64,000 bases of DNA, from positions 1,798,001 to 1,862,000 of the forward strand of contig NZ_ADVG01000004.1 of NCBI RefSeq assembly GCF_000178855.1, written 5' to 3'. The position numbers were made by a program, and so were the translations under genes. Of this stretch, positions 18,158-27,611 are shown piece by piece. Each line of letters starts with the position of its first letter. Within the stretch, counting starts at the first letter, position 1. Under the pieces are notes generated by a model. The model did no database searches. It was not told where the DNA came from and saw only the letters and a program-made list of their open reading frames with translations. The stretch comes from Ktedonobacter racemifer DSM 44963. Its GTDB lineage: Bacteria; Chloroflexota; Ktedonobacteria; Ktedonobacterales; Ktedonobacteraceae.

Positions 18158-21100
18158 CTACTCAGCGCAGAGCTGGACGCCGCCGAAGCAGGTTACCCCT
18201 TCACCCTGGATGAGGACGGCTCCGGCCCGGTTGGGGAGAACCTCTATCCAGAGTCCTAGCTGGACCTCCAGGCGCTCAGGCTGGGCGCTTTCGGAGACGT
18301 AGAGGGCGAGTCCACCCTGTCCTAGTGGTTGCTTGATGGCCAGCACCGGGTTATCCTGCTGGATGCTCTTGCTCTCCATATCAAGCACGAGCTGGTAGAC
18401 CTGGCGTAGCACGTCGTGACTGGCTGAATGCTCCAGTGGCACGCCTGACCAGGTGATCTTGCCCTTGCCCAGGTGGAAGACCTTGAGCCGGTTGTGGGCC
18501 TTGCGAATATAGGACAGCTTCTCGCGCTCAAAGCTAAGCTGGCAGCGCTCCAGGCCCTCGCCCTCCAGGTATTCATAGTGGCTGACCGGCCCTGGCTCAT
18601 CTACCTGTGCCCCTTCGGCGAACATGGCCGGTACGTGCTGCCGGTTATGTGTGTCGCGGGTCACAACGCCACTCACAAAGAGGGTGCTTCCCCGCTCTAC
18701 AAAGCTCTGGAGCGCCTGCCAGGCGTCGGTGTCAAATGTCTGAATGCCTGGTGCAAAGATAAAGCGAGGTTGATGTCTGGCCTGCGCCAGTTCCACGAGC
18801 TGGTGTTCCCCGACCACCTGGGGCACGATGCCAAAGTCATAGCCCAGGACGCGAATGCTCTGCCGGATGGCCTCTATGGCCAGCTCGGGCCGTACGAACC
18901 ACTGCGAGTAGGGGATAACCACCCACACCTCTGGCAGGGGACCCTCCTTCGCCAGGTGCGGCTGAATGCTCTGCATCAGGCGCCCAAATTCTAACATGAC
19001 GCCCAGTTCGGGTTTGGCGCTGCCATCGGCGCGTACCAGGCCGATGCTGTTCTCGTTCTCATTTGCCATATACGCGTTAATGTGCCAGAGCCACTGGATC
19101 ATGCCCGCGCTGCGCGCGATCAAGGTCATGATGAATTTGCGTTCCAACAGGTTGGCCTGCTCCTGCTCGCTGCGCCAGGGACGTCCGTCCACATCGCGTA
19201 CGAACATGACGCCAACCTCCTGCTGGAGATTGGGTTTTCCCACTGTCTTGTCCAGTAGCATATCGCAGAGCATGTCGTCGATGTTCCACCAGGGATGTGT
19301 GGTCGTGTAATCGACGACGGGAGCGTAAAACTGCGGAGAGATGCGCGCGCCTGCCTCATCCTGGCCGACACCTATCAGGGTCTGGCTGCCCGCGTCGCGG
19401 ATCGCGGCATTCATGTGCTCGACCCAGCGCGTAAATATCTCCTGTGAGAAGAGGGTATAGTCCATGACCTTGAGCATATGCCGGTTCGCGGTGTAGCGAG
19501 GAGTGGTCTCGTAATCCCTGGCCTGTGGCAGGCTTACCTGCTCCCAGCGCTCCAGGTTCGCCGTGGTCTCACGCCAGCGCGCGCGCAGCTCGGCCAGGCT
19601 GTAGCGCTGCATGAGCCACTGCTGGAACGCGGCCAGTTCAAAGCGGTCATAGTTGGGGATGGGACGCTCGCTGAAGATGCGTTTGGGGTCGCCAAAGCTG
19701 GGTTCGTTGATCAGGTCCCAGGAGACGCTCTCGACCGCCGCGTAGTGCCGTGCGAAGGCCGCGACAAACTCCTGCTGACCCTCGATAGAGCGTAGATCGA
19801 GCCAGGGATTCTCGCCCTCGAAGAGTGGAGGTGAGAAGGCAAAGAAGTTGAAGATAACCTGGATATCGTGCCTGGCAGCCGTCATGACGAAGGCATCTAG
19901 CGCCCGGAGCGCAGCCTCATTCGGAATGCCTGCTACAAACATGAAATCGCGCCATGCCGTCCAGATGCCGGTGCGGATGAGGTTAATGCCAGCGCGCTTC
20001 ATGGCGGCGAAATCGCGCTCCCAGCGTGCCGGGTTGGGCAAGGTCAGGAACTTGCGCTGCACCTGGCTATCCATATAGGTGGTACCAAAGATGTGGAAGC
20101 GCTCTCCCTGCTGGTAGAGGTAATCGCGGCCCGCCGTTAAGCGTTTATTTTTCGTGCTCTCGACCAGGGCCTCGTCCCAGAGCCAGAAGCCGTTCTTGCG
20201 CTGGATGGCAGTTATCTGCGCGCCATGTGTCGAAACCTCGATCTCGTAGAGGCCAGGTGTTTTTAGTGTTGGCAACTGTACGCGTTGCTCGCCCGCTATC
20301 CCTCCAGGGAACGTTAGCTCTCGGGTCTCCAGGATTTCGCCATCGGGTGCTGAAATGGTAACGCGAGCCTGCAAGGTATGGCGTGAGCGTGTGGAGACCA
20401 GGACCGTGGGTGCCTCGCCGGGCTGATAGCAGGCGAATTGTGGGCGTGCCTCCAGCGTATGCGTGCCCTCGGCTGCCAGGAGCAGGCTTTTCTGGAGTGC
20501 GTCCGCATTGGCGAGCCAGTCCTCTTTAGTGGCAGGCCGCCAGGGAGAGATCAGCCAGCGGCCGCCCTTAAAATGCCCCGAGCGTTGGTCAAGCATCATG
20601 AGCGGTGCGGCGAGTGGTTGGGCCTCCGCTTCGTCGGCGTTACGCAGGAAGAGGAGTGGTGTCAACTGGGTGTCTATGGGGCCTGACGATCCCAGGTCGG
20701 TAGGCTGGTCGTTGGCCTGCGTCAACATGGGGTAGAAGGACCAGAAGTTTCCGACCTGCGCACCTGAGAGTTGCCAGGGCTGCTCACGCAGGAAGGCGGC
20801 TTCTTCCGAGGGGGCCAGGCGCAGGCTGGTAGTGGGCAGGTGTAGCGGGTAGAAGGGTCCTAGATAGAGCTGCTCCGTGTAGGCCTGTTGCTCGGGGAGG
20901 ACGTTCCCCTCGCTATCTACGGGTCGCGTGAAGGGCATGCCGCCAAAGATGGCGAGGTTGCCACCCTGCTGGAGGAAGCGCAGAATGGCTGGCCAGGCTT
21001 GCTCAGGGAAATAAGCGCCATGAAAGGATACCAGGAGTGCGCACCCCTGGGCCAGCGCTGTAGGCAACTCCTGGGCATTCGCCACCTGGAAATCTCCTGG

Positions 21101-21196
21101 CACCAGGCGTGTCAGCTCTTCGGGCGAGCAGCCGCCTGGATAAGTCGCGTCAAGAAATACAAGCATATTTTTATTCGTTGGGAGTGGTTGGAGCAT
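18158..21196 (-). CDS. Clan GH-A glycoside hydrolase (beta-galactosidase-like, GH42/GH5-type core)
   Basis: The 1012-residue protein has an N-terminal glutamine-amidotransferase-like fold (1-245), a beta-sandwich (about 250-340), a TIM barrel (about 355-740) and a further C-terminal alpha/beta region. The barrel opens with 'AMKRAGINLIRTGIWTAW', has the acid/base pair Asn497-Glu498 in 'DLINEPS', and a likely nucleophile Glu660 in 'LQQEVGV', the clan GH-A retaining pattern. No signal peptide, so it would act on imported oligosaccharides. The start codon lies 48 bases after the LacI-type regulator stop, so the two are probably cotranscribed. The exact family and substrate are not assignable by eye. 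Confidence 0.8.
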   Translation of the reverse strand: MLQPLPTNKNMLVFLDATYPGGCSPEELTRLVPGDFQVANAQELPTALAQGCALLVSFHGAYFPEQAWPAILRFLQQGGNLAIFGGMPFTRPVDSEGNVLPEQQAYTEQLYLGPFYPLHLPTTSLRLAPSEEAAFLREQPWQLSGAQVGNFWSFYPMLTQANDQPTDLGSSGPIDTQLTPLLFLRNADEAEAQPLAAPLMMLDQRSGHFKGGRWLISPWRPATKEDWLANADALQKSLLLAAEGTHTLEARPQFACYQPGEAPTVLVSTRSRHTLQARVTISAPDGEILETRELTFPGGIAGEQRVQLPTLKTPGLYEIEVSTHGAQITAIQRKNGFWLWDEALVESTKNKRLTAGRDYLYQQGERFHIFGTTYMDSQVQRKFLTLPNPARWERDFAAMKRAGINLIRTGIWTAWRDFMFVAGIPNEAALRALDAFVMTAARHDIQVIFNFFAFSPPLFEGENPWLDLRSIEGQQEFVAAFARHYAAVESVSWDLINEPSFGDPKRIFSERPIPNYDRFELAAFQQWLMQRYSLAELRARWRETTANLERWEQVSLPQARDYETTPRYTANRHMLKVMDYTLFSQEIFTRWVEHMNAAIRDAGSQTLIGVGQDEAGARISPQFYAPVVDYTTTHPWWNIDDMLCDMLLDKTVGKPNLQQEVGVMFVRDVDGRPWRSEQEQANLLERKFIMTLIARSAGMIQWLWHINAYMANENENSIGLVRADGSAKPELGVMLEFGRLMQSIQPHLAKEGPLPEVWVVIPYSQWFVRPELAIEAIRQSIRVLGYDFGIVPQVVGEHQLVELAQARHQPRFIFAPGIQTFDTDAWQALQSFVERGSTLFVSGVVTRDTHNRQHVPAMFAEGAQVDEPGPVSHYEYLEGEGLERCQLSFEREKLSYIRKAHNRLKVFHLGKGKITWSGVPLEHSASHDVLRQVYQLVLDMESKSIQQDNPVLAIKQPLGQGGLALYVSESAQPERLEVQLGLWIEVLPNRAGAVLIQGEGVTCFGGVQLCAE

Positions 21197-21243
21197 AGTG
21201 GAGCTTTCTACTACAAAATAATGCCAATTGTAAGGTTGCTATG

Positions 21244-22305
21244 TTACGCGCGGTGGGGAGCGACCGAGGCGCGTTTGACCAGTTCTACGTTGATGATGCT
21301 GGCCGAGTTGACCATATCGGGATCGGCTGCTTGCATGAGCAGGCGTTTGACCGCGATGCTTCCCAGCGCCTCCTTATCGACGTGAACGGTGGTCAGGGCT
21401 GGCGTGAGATGCTCGACCATGGCGATATCGTCAAAGCCAACGATGGAGACATCTTCGGGAATAGAGCGTCCCGTTTCACGCAGGGCCTTCATCGCTCCGA
21501 TTGCCGTTTCGTCGTTTGCGCAAAAGAGGGCCGTGAACGGCTTTCCAGCCTGGAGCAAGGTTTTACACGCCTCATAACCGCCATCAGTTGAGAGCGTACA
21601 CGCTGCGATCAGGCTGTAATCAACGGGGATGCCAGCGTCTAGCAGGGCTGTCCGGTAACCCGCGGCTCGCCGCTCGATGGTATAAATTGTCTGGATTGGT
21701 CGTGGCCCGGGTGTGGCAGGCCCGCCAATGAATGCGATTTGCCGATGCCCCTGCTGGAGAAGATGCTCTACCGCCATCCTGGCGCCCTCGAAGTTGTCGC
21801 ATAGGACCGTATCGATTTTGAGCCCGCGCACAAAATTATCGACCAGCACAAGGGGGATGTTAATCTCTTTGATGAGTTGAATGGTCTCGGCCTCGGCTGG
21901 GCCTACCAGCAAAATGCCCCCCAGTTGCATCTCTTGCAGGGTGGTGCGCAGTAGTTGGGGCGTTGGCACCAGGTGGCCTACATCACGATAGGTTACCTTG
22001 CTATTCGTTTTGCGCGCCTCGGCCTCTACTCCATGCAGGATGGGCGACCAGAAGGGGTTGCTGATGGCCGAGCCTGTATCGACGCTGGAGCAATAGAGAA
22101 AGCCAAATTCTTTGATGGCTTGATAGCCCTCGCGCCGGGTATCCTGCATAACCTGTTTGGAGTATCCGAGATCCCTGGCTGCGCGCAGCACACGTTGTCG
22201 CATCTCCTCCGTCACATTGGCGTGATTATGAAAGACACGCGACACCGTGCCTACGGAGACCTCTGCTTTGCGTGCGATATCTTTTACCGTGACTGAATTG
22301 GGCAC
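21244..22305 (-). CDS. LacI family transcriptional regulator
   Basis: A 353-residue sugar-responsive repressor. The N-terminal helix-turn-helix is 'VTVKDIARKAEVSVGTVSRVFHNH' (5-28) with the hinge helix region near 50-60, followed by a periplasmic-binding-protein-like effector domain ('GFDDIAMVEHLTPALTTVHVD' near 300). The start is GTG (22303-22305), supported by AAAGGGG eight to ten bases upstream. It precedes and likely controls the glycosidase gene; the effector is presumably a sugar from that pathway. Confidence 0.9.
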   Translation of the reverse strand: MPNSVTVKDIARKAEVSVGTVSRVFHNHANVTEEMRQRVLRAARDLGYSKQVMQDTRREGYQAIKEFGFLYCSSVDTGSAISNPFWSPILHGVEAEARKTNSKVTYRDVGHLVPTPQLLRTTLQEMQLGGILLVGPAEAETIQLIKEINIPLVLVDNFVRGLKIDTVLCDNFEGARMAVEHLLQQGHRQIAFIGGPATPGPRPIQTIYTIERRAAGYRTALLDAGIPVDYSLIAACTLSTDGGYEACKTLLQAGKPFTALFCANDETAIGAMKALRETGRSIPEDVSIVGFDDIAMVEHLTPALTTVHVDKEALGSIAVKRLLMQAADPDMVNSASIINVELVKRASVAPHRA

Positions 22306-22379
22306 TGATGTAGCCCCTTTCTGACAGCATCAAGCCTGAATTTAGCAACAACAGGCAGTACCAGGTTTCCCTGTTGTGT

Positions 22380-22393
22380 TTCATTGAAATGAA
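22380..22393. promoter_or_regulatory. Possible LacI-type operator
   Basis: TTCATTGAAATGAA is a 6-bp inverted repeat about 75 bases upstream of the lacI-like start. LacI-family operators are commonly short A/T-flanked dyads, but this one lacks the usual central CG, so the assignment is weak. Confidence 0.25.
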
Positions 22394-22436
22394 TGTACTA
22401 TATTTTCTCTTTGTCGTCAAGGATAGATCCTGTCCC

Positions 22437-22517
22437 TTCGCGCCTGCGGCGCTCAGGGGTAAAGGGTGTGCGTAGAAAACGGCAAAGTCGTTTTCTACGC
22501 ACACCCTTTACCCCTGA
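22437..22517. repeat. GC-rich box plus 29-bp-arm palindrome
   Basis: TTCGCGCCTGCGGCGCT (22437-22453) is the exact reverse complement of the box at 12439-12455. It runs directly into perfect arms 22453-22481 and 22489-22517 with a 7-base loop (tip GGCAAAGTC). It lies between the D-lyxose isomerase-like gene and the lacI-like promoter. Lacking a T-run, it may be an attenuator or simply a repeat element. Confidence 0.85.
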
Positions 22518-22626
22518 AGGTTTGTGCAGCGAGCCGAGACAAGAGCCAGAAGAGATTTAGAAGACCTTCCTGTCCCCTGCGTCCATGCCCCATACAGTGA
22601 ATGTTCAATGAATAATTGAAGCACTG

Positions 22627-23175
22627 CTAGGCCTCTGCGACCTCGGGTTGGCGGCGGATGCGGGGATCGGTGAAGATATCATATTCGTCACGGCTGGTGC
22701 TCGAAAACTCTGAGACGATGGCGCCCTCCTCACCAGCCTGGAACCAGTGCAGGGTATCAGGGGGAATCGTGTATTGCTCGCCGGGATGAAGCTCGATCTC
22801 ATGGAAAACGGTATAGTAGTCCTCGCTTCCCGTGGGAATGTGTGCCTGGATCGTGGCTGTCGGCTCGCCCTCAATATAGAGCCAGACCCTGCCCCAGCGG
22901 CAGCGAAAGGTCTCCATCTTTCCTGGAATCGAGCCTATAGGTGGATGTTTATGCTCCGGGCAGATCTGGTGAGGCAAGAGCACAAGCTCTTTAGCGCAGT
23001 AGCGATCAGTGTTGATATAGGTGATAAGTTCAAGGCCAGTGCGCTCGATCTCGCCCAGGCCAAAGTCCGCGATCTCAATTGCCCTATGCTCCTCAGGTGT
23101 GAGGAGGATGCCTTGCCGGGCAAGCATTTCGGCGGTTCGCGCTTGAAGTTGATCAACCTGGCTCTGTTTCAGCAT
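22627..23175 (-). CDS. D-lyxose/D-mannose ketol-isomerase-like cupin
   Basis: The 182-residue protein resembles bacterial D-lyxose isomerases, metal-dependent cupins that interconvert aldose and ketose sugars. The metal-binding cupin motif is suggested by 'CPEHKHPP' and by the downstream Glu and His of 'HEIELHPGEQYTIPPDTLHWFQAGEEGAI'. The ATG at 23173-23175 is chosen because AAGGAAGG lies 7-14 bases upstream; an ATG nine codons earlier has none. With the regulator, glycosidase and ABC genes nearby it suggests a locus for using an unusual hexose or pentose. Confidence 0.8.
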   Translation of the reverse strand: MLKQSQVDQLQARTAEMLARQGILLTPEEHRAIEIADFGLGEIERTGLELITYINTDRYCAKELVLLPHQICPEHKHPPIGSIPGKMETFRCRWGRVWLYIEGEPTATIQAHIPTGSEDYYTVFHEIELHPGEQYTIPPDTLHWFQAGEEGAIVSEFSSTSRDEYDIFTDPRIRRQPEVAEA

Positions 23176-23220
23176 AAAAATAACCTTCCTTATTAGTTTC
23201 ACTTCGCCTGCCTATTATTA

Positions 23221-23251
23221 TACTAGCCCAGACATCTTGTCTGGGCTAGTA
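23221..23251. terminator. 14-bp-arm hairpin
   Basis: Perfect arms 23221-23234 and 23238-23251 with a TCT loop, after the small membrane-protein gene (stop at 23298) and before the isomerase start. No long T-run, but placement suggests a terminator. Confidence 0.6.
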
Positions 23252-23297
23252 ATATGTGAGAACCTGAGTTTACGCTACCAATAGGCGTGCAAATTTA

Positions 23298-23510
23298 TTA
23301 CTCTAGAGTACTCTGTGTCTTTGGATCCTTCTGCTCTGTGGGTAGGATTATGTGCAGGTAGATGAAGGCGAGCAGGAGAAACAAGATTCCGAAGAATACC
23401 GCACTTATGCGTGTGGGCGTTAGCGAGGAGGAAGCTAAGAGGCTCCAAATGAGAGCATAGAGCCCAAAGAGTATGCATACCAATGGCGCCCAGAACCGAA
23501 GAACTTTCAT
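23298..23510 (-). CDS. Small two-helix membrane protein
   Basis: A 70-residue protein beginning 'MKVLRFWAPLVCILFGLYAL' with two hydrophobic segments (about 6-26 and 36-57) and a short polar tail. The ATG at 23510 is preferred because AGGATA lies a few bases upstream; a longer frame runs into the IS630 element. The element has inserted 13 bases upstream of this start, so the native promoter may have been displaced. No family recognised. Confidence 0.55.
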   Translation of the reverse strand: MKVLRFWAPLVCILFGLYALIWSLLASSSLTPTRISAVFFGILFLLLAFIYLHIILPTEQKDPKTQSTLE

Positions 23511-23522
23511 GCTATATCCTAG

Positions 23523-24750
23523 TATTCTGTCATGCTTCAATGGATGGGTAAAGACGCTTGAGCTTGATGCGCGCATCAGCCGTGGTAAAGCGCCAGTTGA
23601 TGGTCACTTTTGCCTGGTTGCGCTCCTGCTGCCAAGCATCCACCTGAGCAGTAAGCGCCTGCATGTTGGGAAAGCGATCGGACAAGCATTGCCGTGCGAG
23701 AACGGACAGTTCGATCTCGGCCATATTCAGCCAACTCCCATGCTTGGGCGTGTAATGGATCTCCAGTTTTTCGGTCAGCCGTCGAGCTTCTGCGGGCTCA
23801 AAGACCTCGTAAAACGAGGAAGGCGTATGCGTGTTGAGATTGTCCATCACGAGCACAATTTTTTCGGCATGGGGGTAGTGAAGGTCAATCACATCACGCA
23901 GAAACAGCGCCCAGTCCTTTTTGGTTCGCCGCTTGCTCACGCGCACCTGGCACGCTCCCGTTTCCGGCTCCATGGCGAGAAACACGCTACACACTCCTTT
24001 GCGTTCATATTCGTAATCGACGCGCTCTGGCTCGCCGGCTTCCATCGGGATCGGCTTGCGCGTGTGAGCCAGCACTTGTTTGCTTCCCTCATCCATACAC
24101 ATCTTCGGCACCCGCGGATCATAGGGACGCTGGTACACTTCCAGCACATCCTCCATGTGATACACACATTCCGCATTCGCTTCTGGCGGAATGCAGAAAG
24201 GCTTTTTTCGCCACGGTTTCAGTTCATTTTTTTTAGTGTGACCCAGACGGTATTGTGGCTGATCTGATCAATGTACCCCAGTTGCACCAGCTTCTCGGCG
24301 AGCATCCGCATCGTCCAACGCTTTTGTCCCCCTTCCGTCTGGCTACAGGCCAGCGTGACCAGGCGTGCTTCCAGTTCTCCATCCATTTTCCGCTTCTGGG
24401 GCCGTTCCGGCTGTGGACGCCGCACCAGAGCATCCAACAGCCCTCCCTCAACAAAGCGTTTGCGCACCCGTTCTACTGTGGCCCTTCCGACTGAGAGCGC
24501 TTCGGCGATCTGCTCATCTGTCCACCCTGGCCCTCCCTCTGCCTGATCGGCTTTCAGTAAAATTCTCGCGTGTGTCTGACTGCGCGCTGTTGCCTTCCCT
24601 CCTGTCAGCAGGCTTTCGAGCATCTGGCGTTGCTGGGCATCTAACTGGACGCTATACTTCTTCATGGAGCCTCCTTGAATGGATCTGTTTCGTTTGTCCT
24701 TCAAGGATACTCCATCTTTTTCAGCTCATCAAATCAAGGATGACAGAGTA
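23523..24750 (-). mobile_element. IS630 family insertion sequence
   Basis: The ends are flanked by TA on both sides (23523-23524 and 24749-24750), the hallmark target duplication of this family. The terminal inverted repeats (TA-TCTGTCAT-CTT pattern on each side) match over about 14 of 18 bases. It encodes one transposase in two overlapping frames joined by an A8 slippery run. Confidence 0.85.
23530..24665 (-). CDS. IS630 transposase made by -1 frameshift
   Basis: The first frame (24665-24219) supplies the helix-turn-helix part: 'GWTDEQIAEALSVGRATVERVRKRF'. It ends 'TLKKMN' then stop. A run of eight A on the coding strand (24227-24234) allows a -1 shift that continues 'KKNELKPWRKKAFCIPP' into the DDE part ending at 23530. 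Catalytic acids are visible: Asp in 'KMCMDEG', Asp in 'VLVMDNLNTHT', Glu in 'WLNMAEIEL'. Programmed -1 frameshifting is known in IS630 elements, so this can be a functional gene. AAGGAGG precedes the ATG at 24663-24665. Confidence 0.85.
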
Positions 24751-25199
24751 CTAGTATGTATCTCCTTATGAAATGAAGCTAACTTTGTTGCATAACACAA
24801 CAAAAACACCGGGTCAATCTTACGGCTCGCTAACCCGCGTACATCCTGTATGCAAAAGGTGTACGAAGGTATCGCTCACCGACCAGACTTCCCGGTGCAC
24901 CTTATGAAAATACCTTTAAAGCTTTCTCTTAGTATATCATGCGCTTGCTCGCTATGCAACTGAAGCATTATATACACCAGAGCTTAATATAGGCGCGAGA
25001 TTTTAAACACATATCAGGCGTATTAGCTAAAAATCAGAAGCTACTGAATTCTCTACAGAGTACACAACTAGCCGCCCAACCTAGGTGATGCATGGTATAA
25101 GTAGCTGCTGAACATGCCGAGATACAAGAATAATGCAGGCGTTTCAGGTAAGCTTGCGCTTTAACAGACCTTTATTGAGCATTTTTTGAGCGCAGATGC
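24751..25199. other. Gene-free AT-rich region after IS630
   Basis: No coding frame is convincing here. Scattered pairs such as CACCGGG near 24807 and CCCGGTG near 24891 could form a large stem around 24805-24900, but no known RNA family is recognised. Confidence 0.4.
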
Positions 25200-25229
25200 T
25201 TGACTTTACAACTACCCCGCTACTATACT
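25200..25229 (+). promoter_or_regulatory. Sigma-70-like promoter for the ABC operon
   Basis: TTGACT (25200-25205) and TATACT (25224-25229) are separated by 18 bases, close to the vegetative consensus. Transcription would start near 25237, leaving a leader of about 530 nucleotides before the permease start. Confidence 0.55.
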
Positions 25230-25236
25230 GAGAACG

Positions 25237-25769
25237 GTTGGTCGTTTACGCCTTTTAGAGATAACAAGGCGGACAGCATACCATTCATTAGGAAAACACA
25301 AATCTGTCACCCTAAGGAGGAACCGAATGGACGAGGGTAGTAGTCGCCCTCCCAGCTTGTGGAGGTTGTACGACCCTTTTTCGGCCGGAAAAGTGCTGCT
25401 GAATTGATCTGAGCGCAGTTTTTTATTATCCCTGCTTCCCCTGGCCTCATTTCACGGCTCGCTTTTCCGTTCATATGACCGGAGGCGAGAAGCGTGATTC
25501 ATCCTCTTGCGATCCTCACCTTCTCCGCAACAAGAGTAGCATGTGCTACTTCTTTTTACTCCTGATAAGTTCATGCTCGCGACATGACCATGAAGAAATA
25601 GTATGGTCTGGCGTCTTTGCGTGCCAGAAATTGTGCTGGCTGCTTGATAGATGGCAGCCAGGGACGTGTGTGCGCTTTTTTTATGCATATTGCTTGCTTA
25701 TTAGGACTTGTACTCAGCCTATACACCGATAACAGGGGAAGAGATAATAGAACAGCGGAGGTCTTTTGC
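25237..25769 (+). ncRNA. Long 5' leader, possible structured regulatory RNA
   Basis: Between the predicted promoter and the permease gene lie 530 bases without a supported gene. They include GAGGG/CCCTC (25333-25351), a GGTTGTACGACC hairpin followed by CTTTTT (25364-25381) that resembles a weak terminator, and an AAGGAGG at 25314-25320. This arrangement would fit an attenuator or riboswitch, but it matches no class I know. Treat as a candidate only. Confidence 0.3.
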
Positions 25770-27593
25770 ATGGCACAAGTCTATGTTCCTGACGATGCTC
25801 GTGTGCGTGAGCAAATCCAAAGTAGCACCAGCAGCTCTATGGGGGGATTGCCGCCCACGACACGACGTGAAGAAGAGGAGGCGCCTAGACGTCTGGGTGG
25901 TGTAGATGTACTTATCGTGTGTGTGGTGCTCGGGCTCATCGCCTTACTAGTGGTGGCCGCGTCGCGCTGGGTGGCGCCGCTTACACCCAAAGTCTCTATC
26001 TCACTAGCTCCCAATATGTTGCCAGCCTACGCCGGCTACTCGATGTTGCGCATGATGCTCGCGTACATCCTGTCGCTCATCTTTACCCTGGCCTATGGTC
26101 ACTTTGCAGCCACGCGCCCACGCGCTGGCCTGGTGATGGTTCCCTTGCTGGATATCTTGCAGAGTATTCCCGTACTCTCGTTTCTACCCGCTGTTGTGCT
26201 CGCGCTAGTGGCTGCCTTCCCGCATAGCAATATCGGCCTGGAGCTGGCAAGCGTACTGCTGATCTTTACCGGGCAGGCCTGGAATATGACTTTTAGCTTT
26301 TATCACTCTGCTCGTACACTGCCCAAGGATCTGCAAGAATTTTCCGCGATAGCCAATCTGCGCCCCTGGCAGCGCTTCCTAAAGCTGGAGGTTCCCAGCT
26401 CCATGATCGGCCTTATATGGAATAGTATGATGTCCTGGGCCGGTGGCTGGTTCTTTCTCATGGCATCCGAACAGTTCGTCCTGGGCGATCATTCCTTTCA
26501 ATTACCTGGACTGGGATCATACCTCCAGGCTGCGGCCAATGCCGGAGATACAGTAGCTCTCTTCCTCGGACTAGGGACGCTGATCGTGCTGATCATTCTG
26601 ATCAATTTCTTCTTCTGGCGTCCCCTGGTGGCCTGGGCCGATAAATTTAAGCTTGAGTTAGGGAGTGAAGCTGATCCACCGACCTCGCCCGTGCTCTCGT
26701 TGTTGCGCCATTCAGCACTGGTAGCAGGCATACAGGCCAGAATCTTTCGCCCGCTTGGTGACCTCCTGGCGGGCCTGCTCAATCGCTTGCAGCCGCTGCC
26801 ATCTGTACAGCAAGAGAGGATGTTAACAAGAAAGAAGGGCCTGGATGCTGGACGCTTGTTGAATGTTTTCTGGCTTCTGTGTCTCCTGGGCGTTGTGGGA
26901 TGGGGACTCTGGAATATGGTTGTTCTGCTCGCGCATATCTCATTCGCCGGTTGGGGGCGCTTATTCATCGCTGCTGGAGCTACCTGGCTGCGCACCCTGG
27001 CCGCCCTGCTGATTGGTGTGGCCTGGACGCTGCCCCTGGGGGTGGCGATTGGTCTCTCGCCCCGCTGGTCGAAGCGGCTTCAACCGGTGGTGCAGGTGGT
27101 GGCCTCTATTCCAGCGACGGCCTTCTTCCCAATTTTGTTGCCCTTGTTGGTCAGCCTTCCGGGTGGCCTCTCGCTGGCGGCGATTGTGCTGATGCTCCTG
27201 GGTACTCAGTGGTATGTGCTCTTTAACGTCATCGCGGGCGCGATGGCTATTCCTAATGATCTCAAGGAGGCCGCGACCACCTACCAGGTTACAGGCTGGC
27301 GGCGCTGGCGTGTGCTGATCCTCCCAGGCATCTTCCCCTACCTGGTGACGGGCCTGCTGACTGCCAGCGGTGGCGCGTGGAACGCGAGCATCGTCTCGGA
27401 ATATGTTCAGTTTAATGCCCATACGGTCCAGACGGTCGGGCTGGGAGCGGAGATTGCAGCAGCGGCCACTGCCAATAATTTCGCCCTCCTTCTGGCTGCG
27501 ACACTGCTCATGGCCGCCTTTGTTGTCGTCATTAATCGTCTACTCTGGAAACGTCTCTACGCGCTTGCTGAGCGTCGCTATACTCTTGGATAA
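25770..27593 (+). CDS. Double-length ABC transporter permease (nitrate/sulfonate/taurine type)
   Basis: The 607-residue membrane protein contains two permease halves in one chain. The first half has its EAA-like loop at 'LPKDLQEFSAIANLRPWQRFLKLEVPSSM', the second at 'IPNDLKEAATTYQVTGWRRWRVLILPGIFP'. The halves are joined by a cytoplasmic linker near 300-370. It resembles the NitT/TauT permease group, but no periplasmic binding protein is adjacent. The ATG at 25770 is preceded by GGAGGT (25757-25762). The ATPase gene follows by 18 bases. Confidence 0.85.
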   Translation: MAQVYVPDDARVREQIQSSTSSSMGGLPPTTRREEEEAPRRLGGVDVLIVCVVLGLIALLVVAASRWVAPLTPKVSISLAPNMLPAYAGYSMLRMMLAYILSLIFTLAYGHFAATRPRAGLVMVPLLDILQSIPVLSFLPAVVLALVAAFPHSNIGLELASVLLIFTGQAWNMTFSFYHSARTLPKDLQEFSAIANLRPWQRFLKLEVPSSMIGLIWNSMMSWAGGWFFLMASEQFVLGDHSFQLPGLGSYLQAAANAGDTVALFLGLGTLIVLIILINFFFWRPLVAWADKFKLELGSEADPPTSPVLSLLRHSALVAGIQARIFRPLGDLLAGLLNRLQPLPSVQQERMLTRKKGLDAGRLLNVFWLLCLLGVVGWGLWNMVVLLAHISFAGWGRLFIAAGATWLRTLAALLIGVAWTLPLGVAIGLSPRWSKRLQPVVQVVASIPATAFFPILLPLLVSLPGGLSLAAIVLMLLGTQWYVLFNVIAGAMAIPNDLKEAATTYQVTGWRRWRVLILPGIFPYLVTGLLTASGGAWNASIVSEYVQFNAHTVQTVGLGAEIAAAATANNFALLLAATLLMAAFVVVINRLLWKRLYALAERRYTLG

Positions 27594-27611
27594 GCAGGAG
27601 GAGGTATAATC

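Noticed and set aside
25310..25381. Known riboswitch class in the ABC operon leader
   Set aside because: I could not match conserved core sequences of the manganese, magnesium, fluoride, guanidine, ZTP or cyclic-di-GMP classes; kept only as an unassigned leader.
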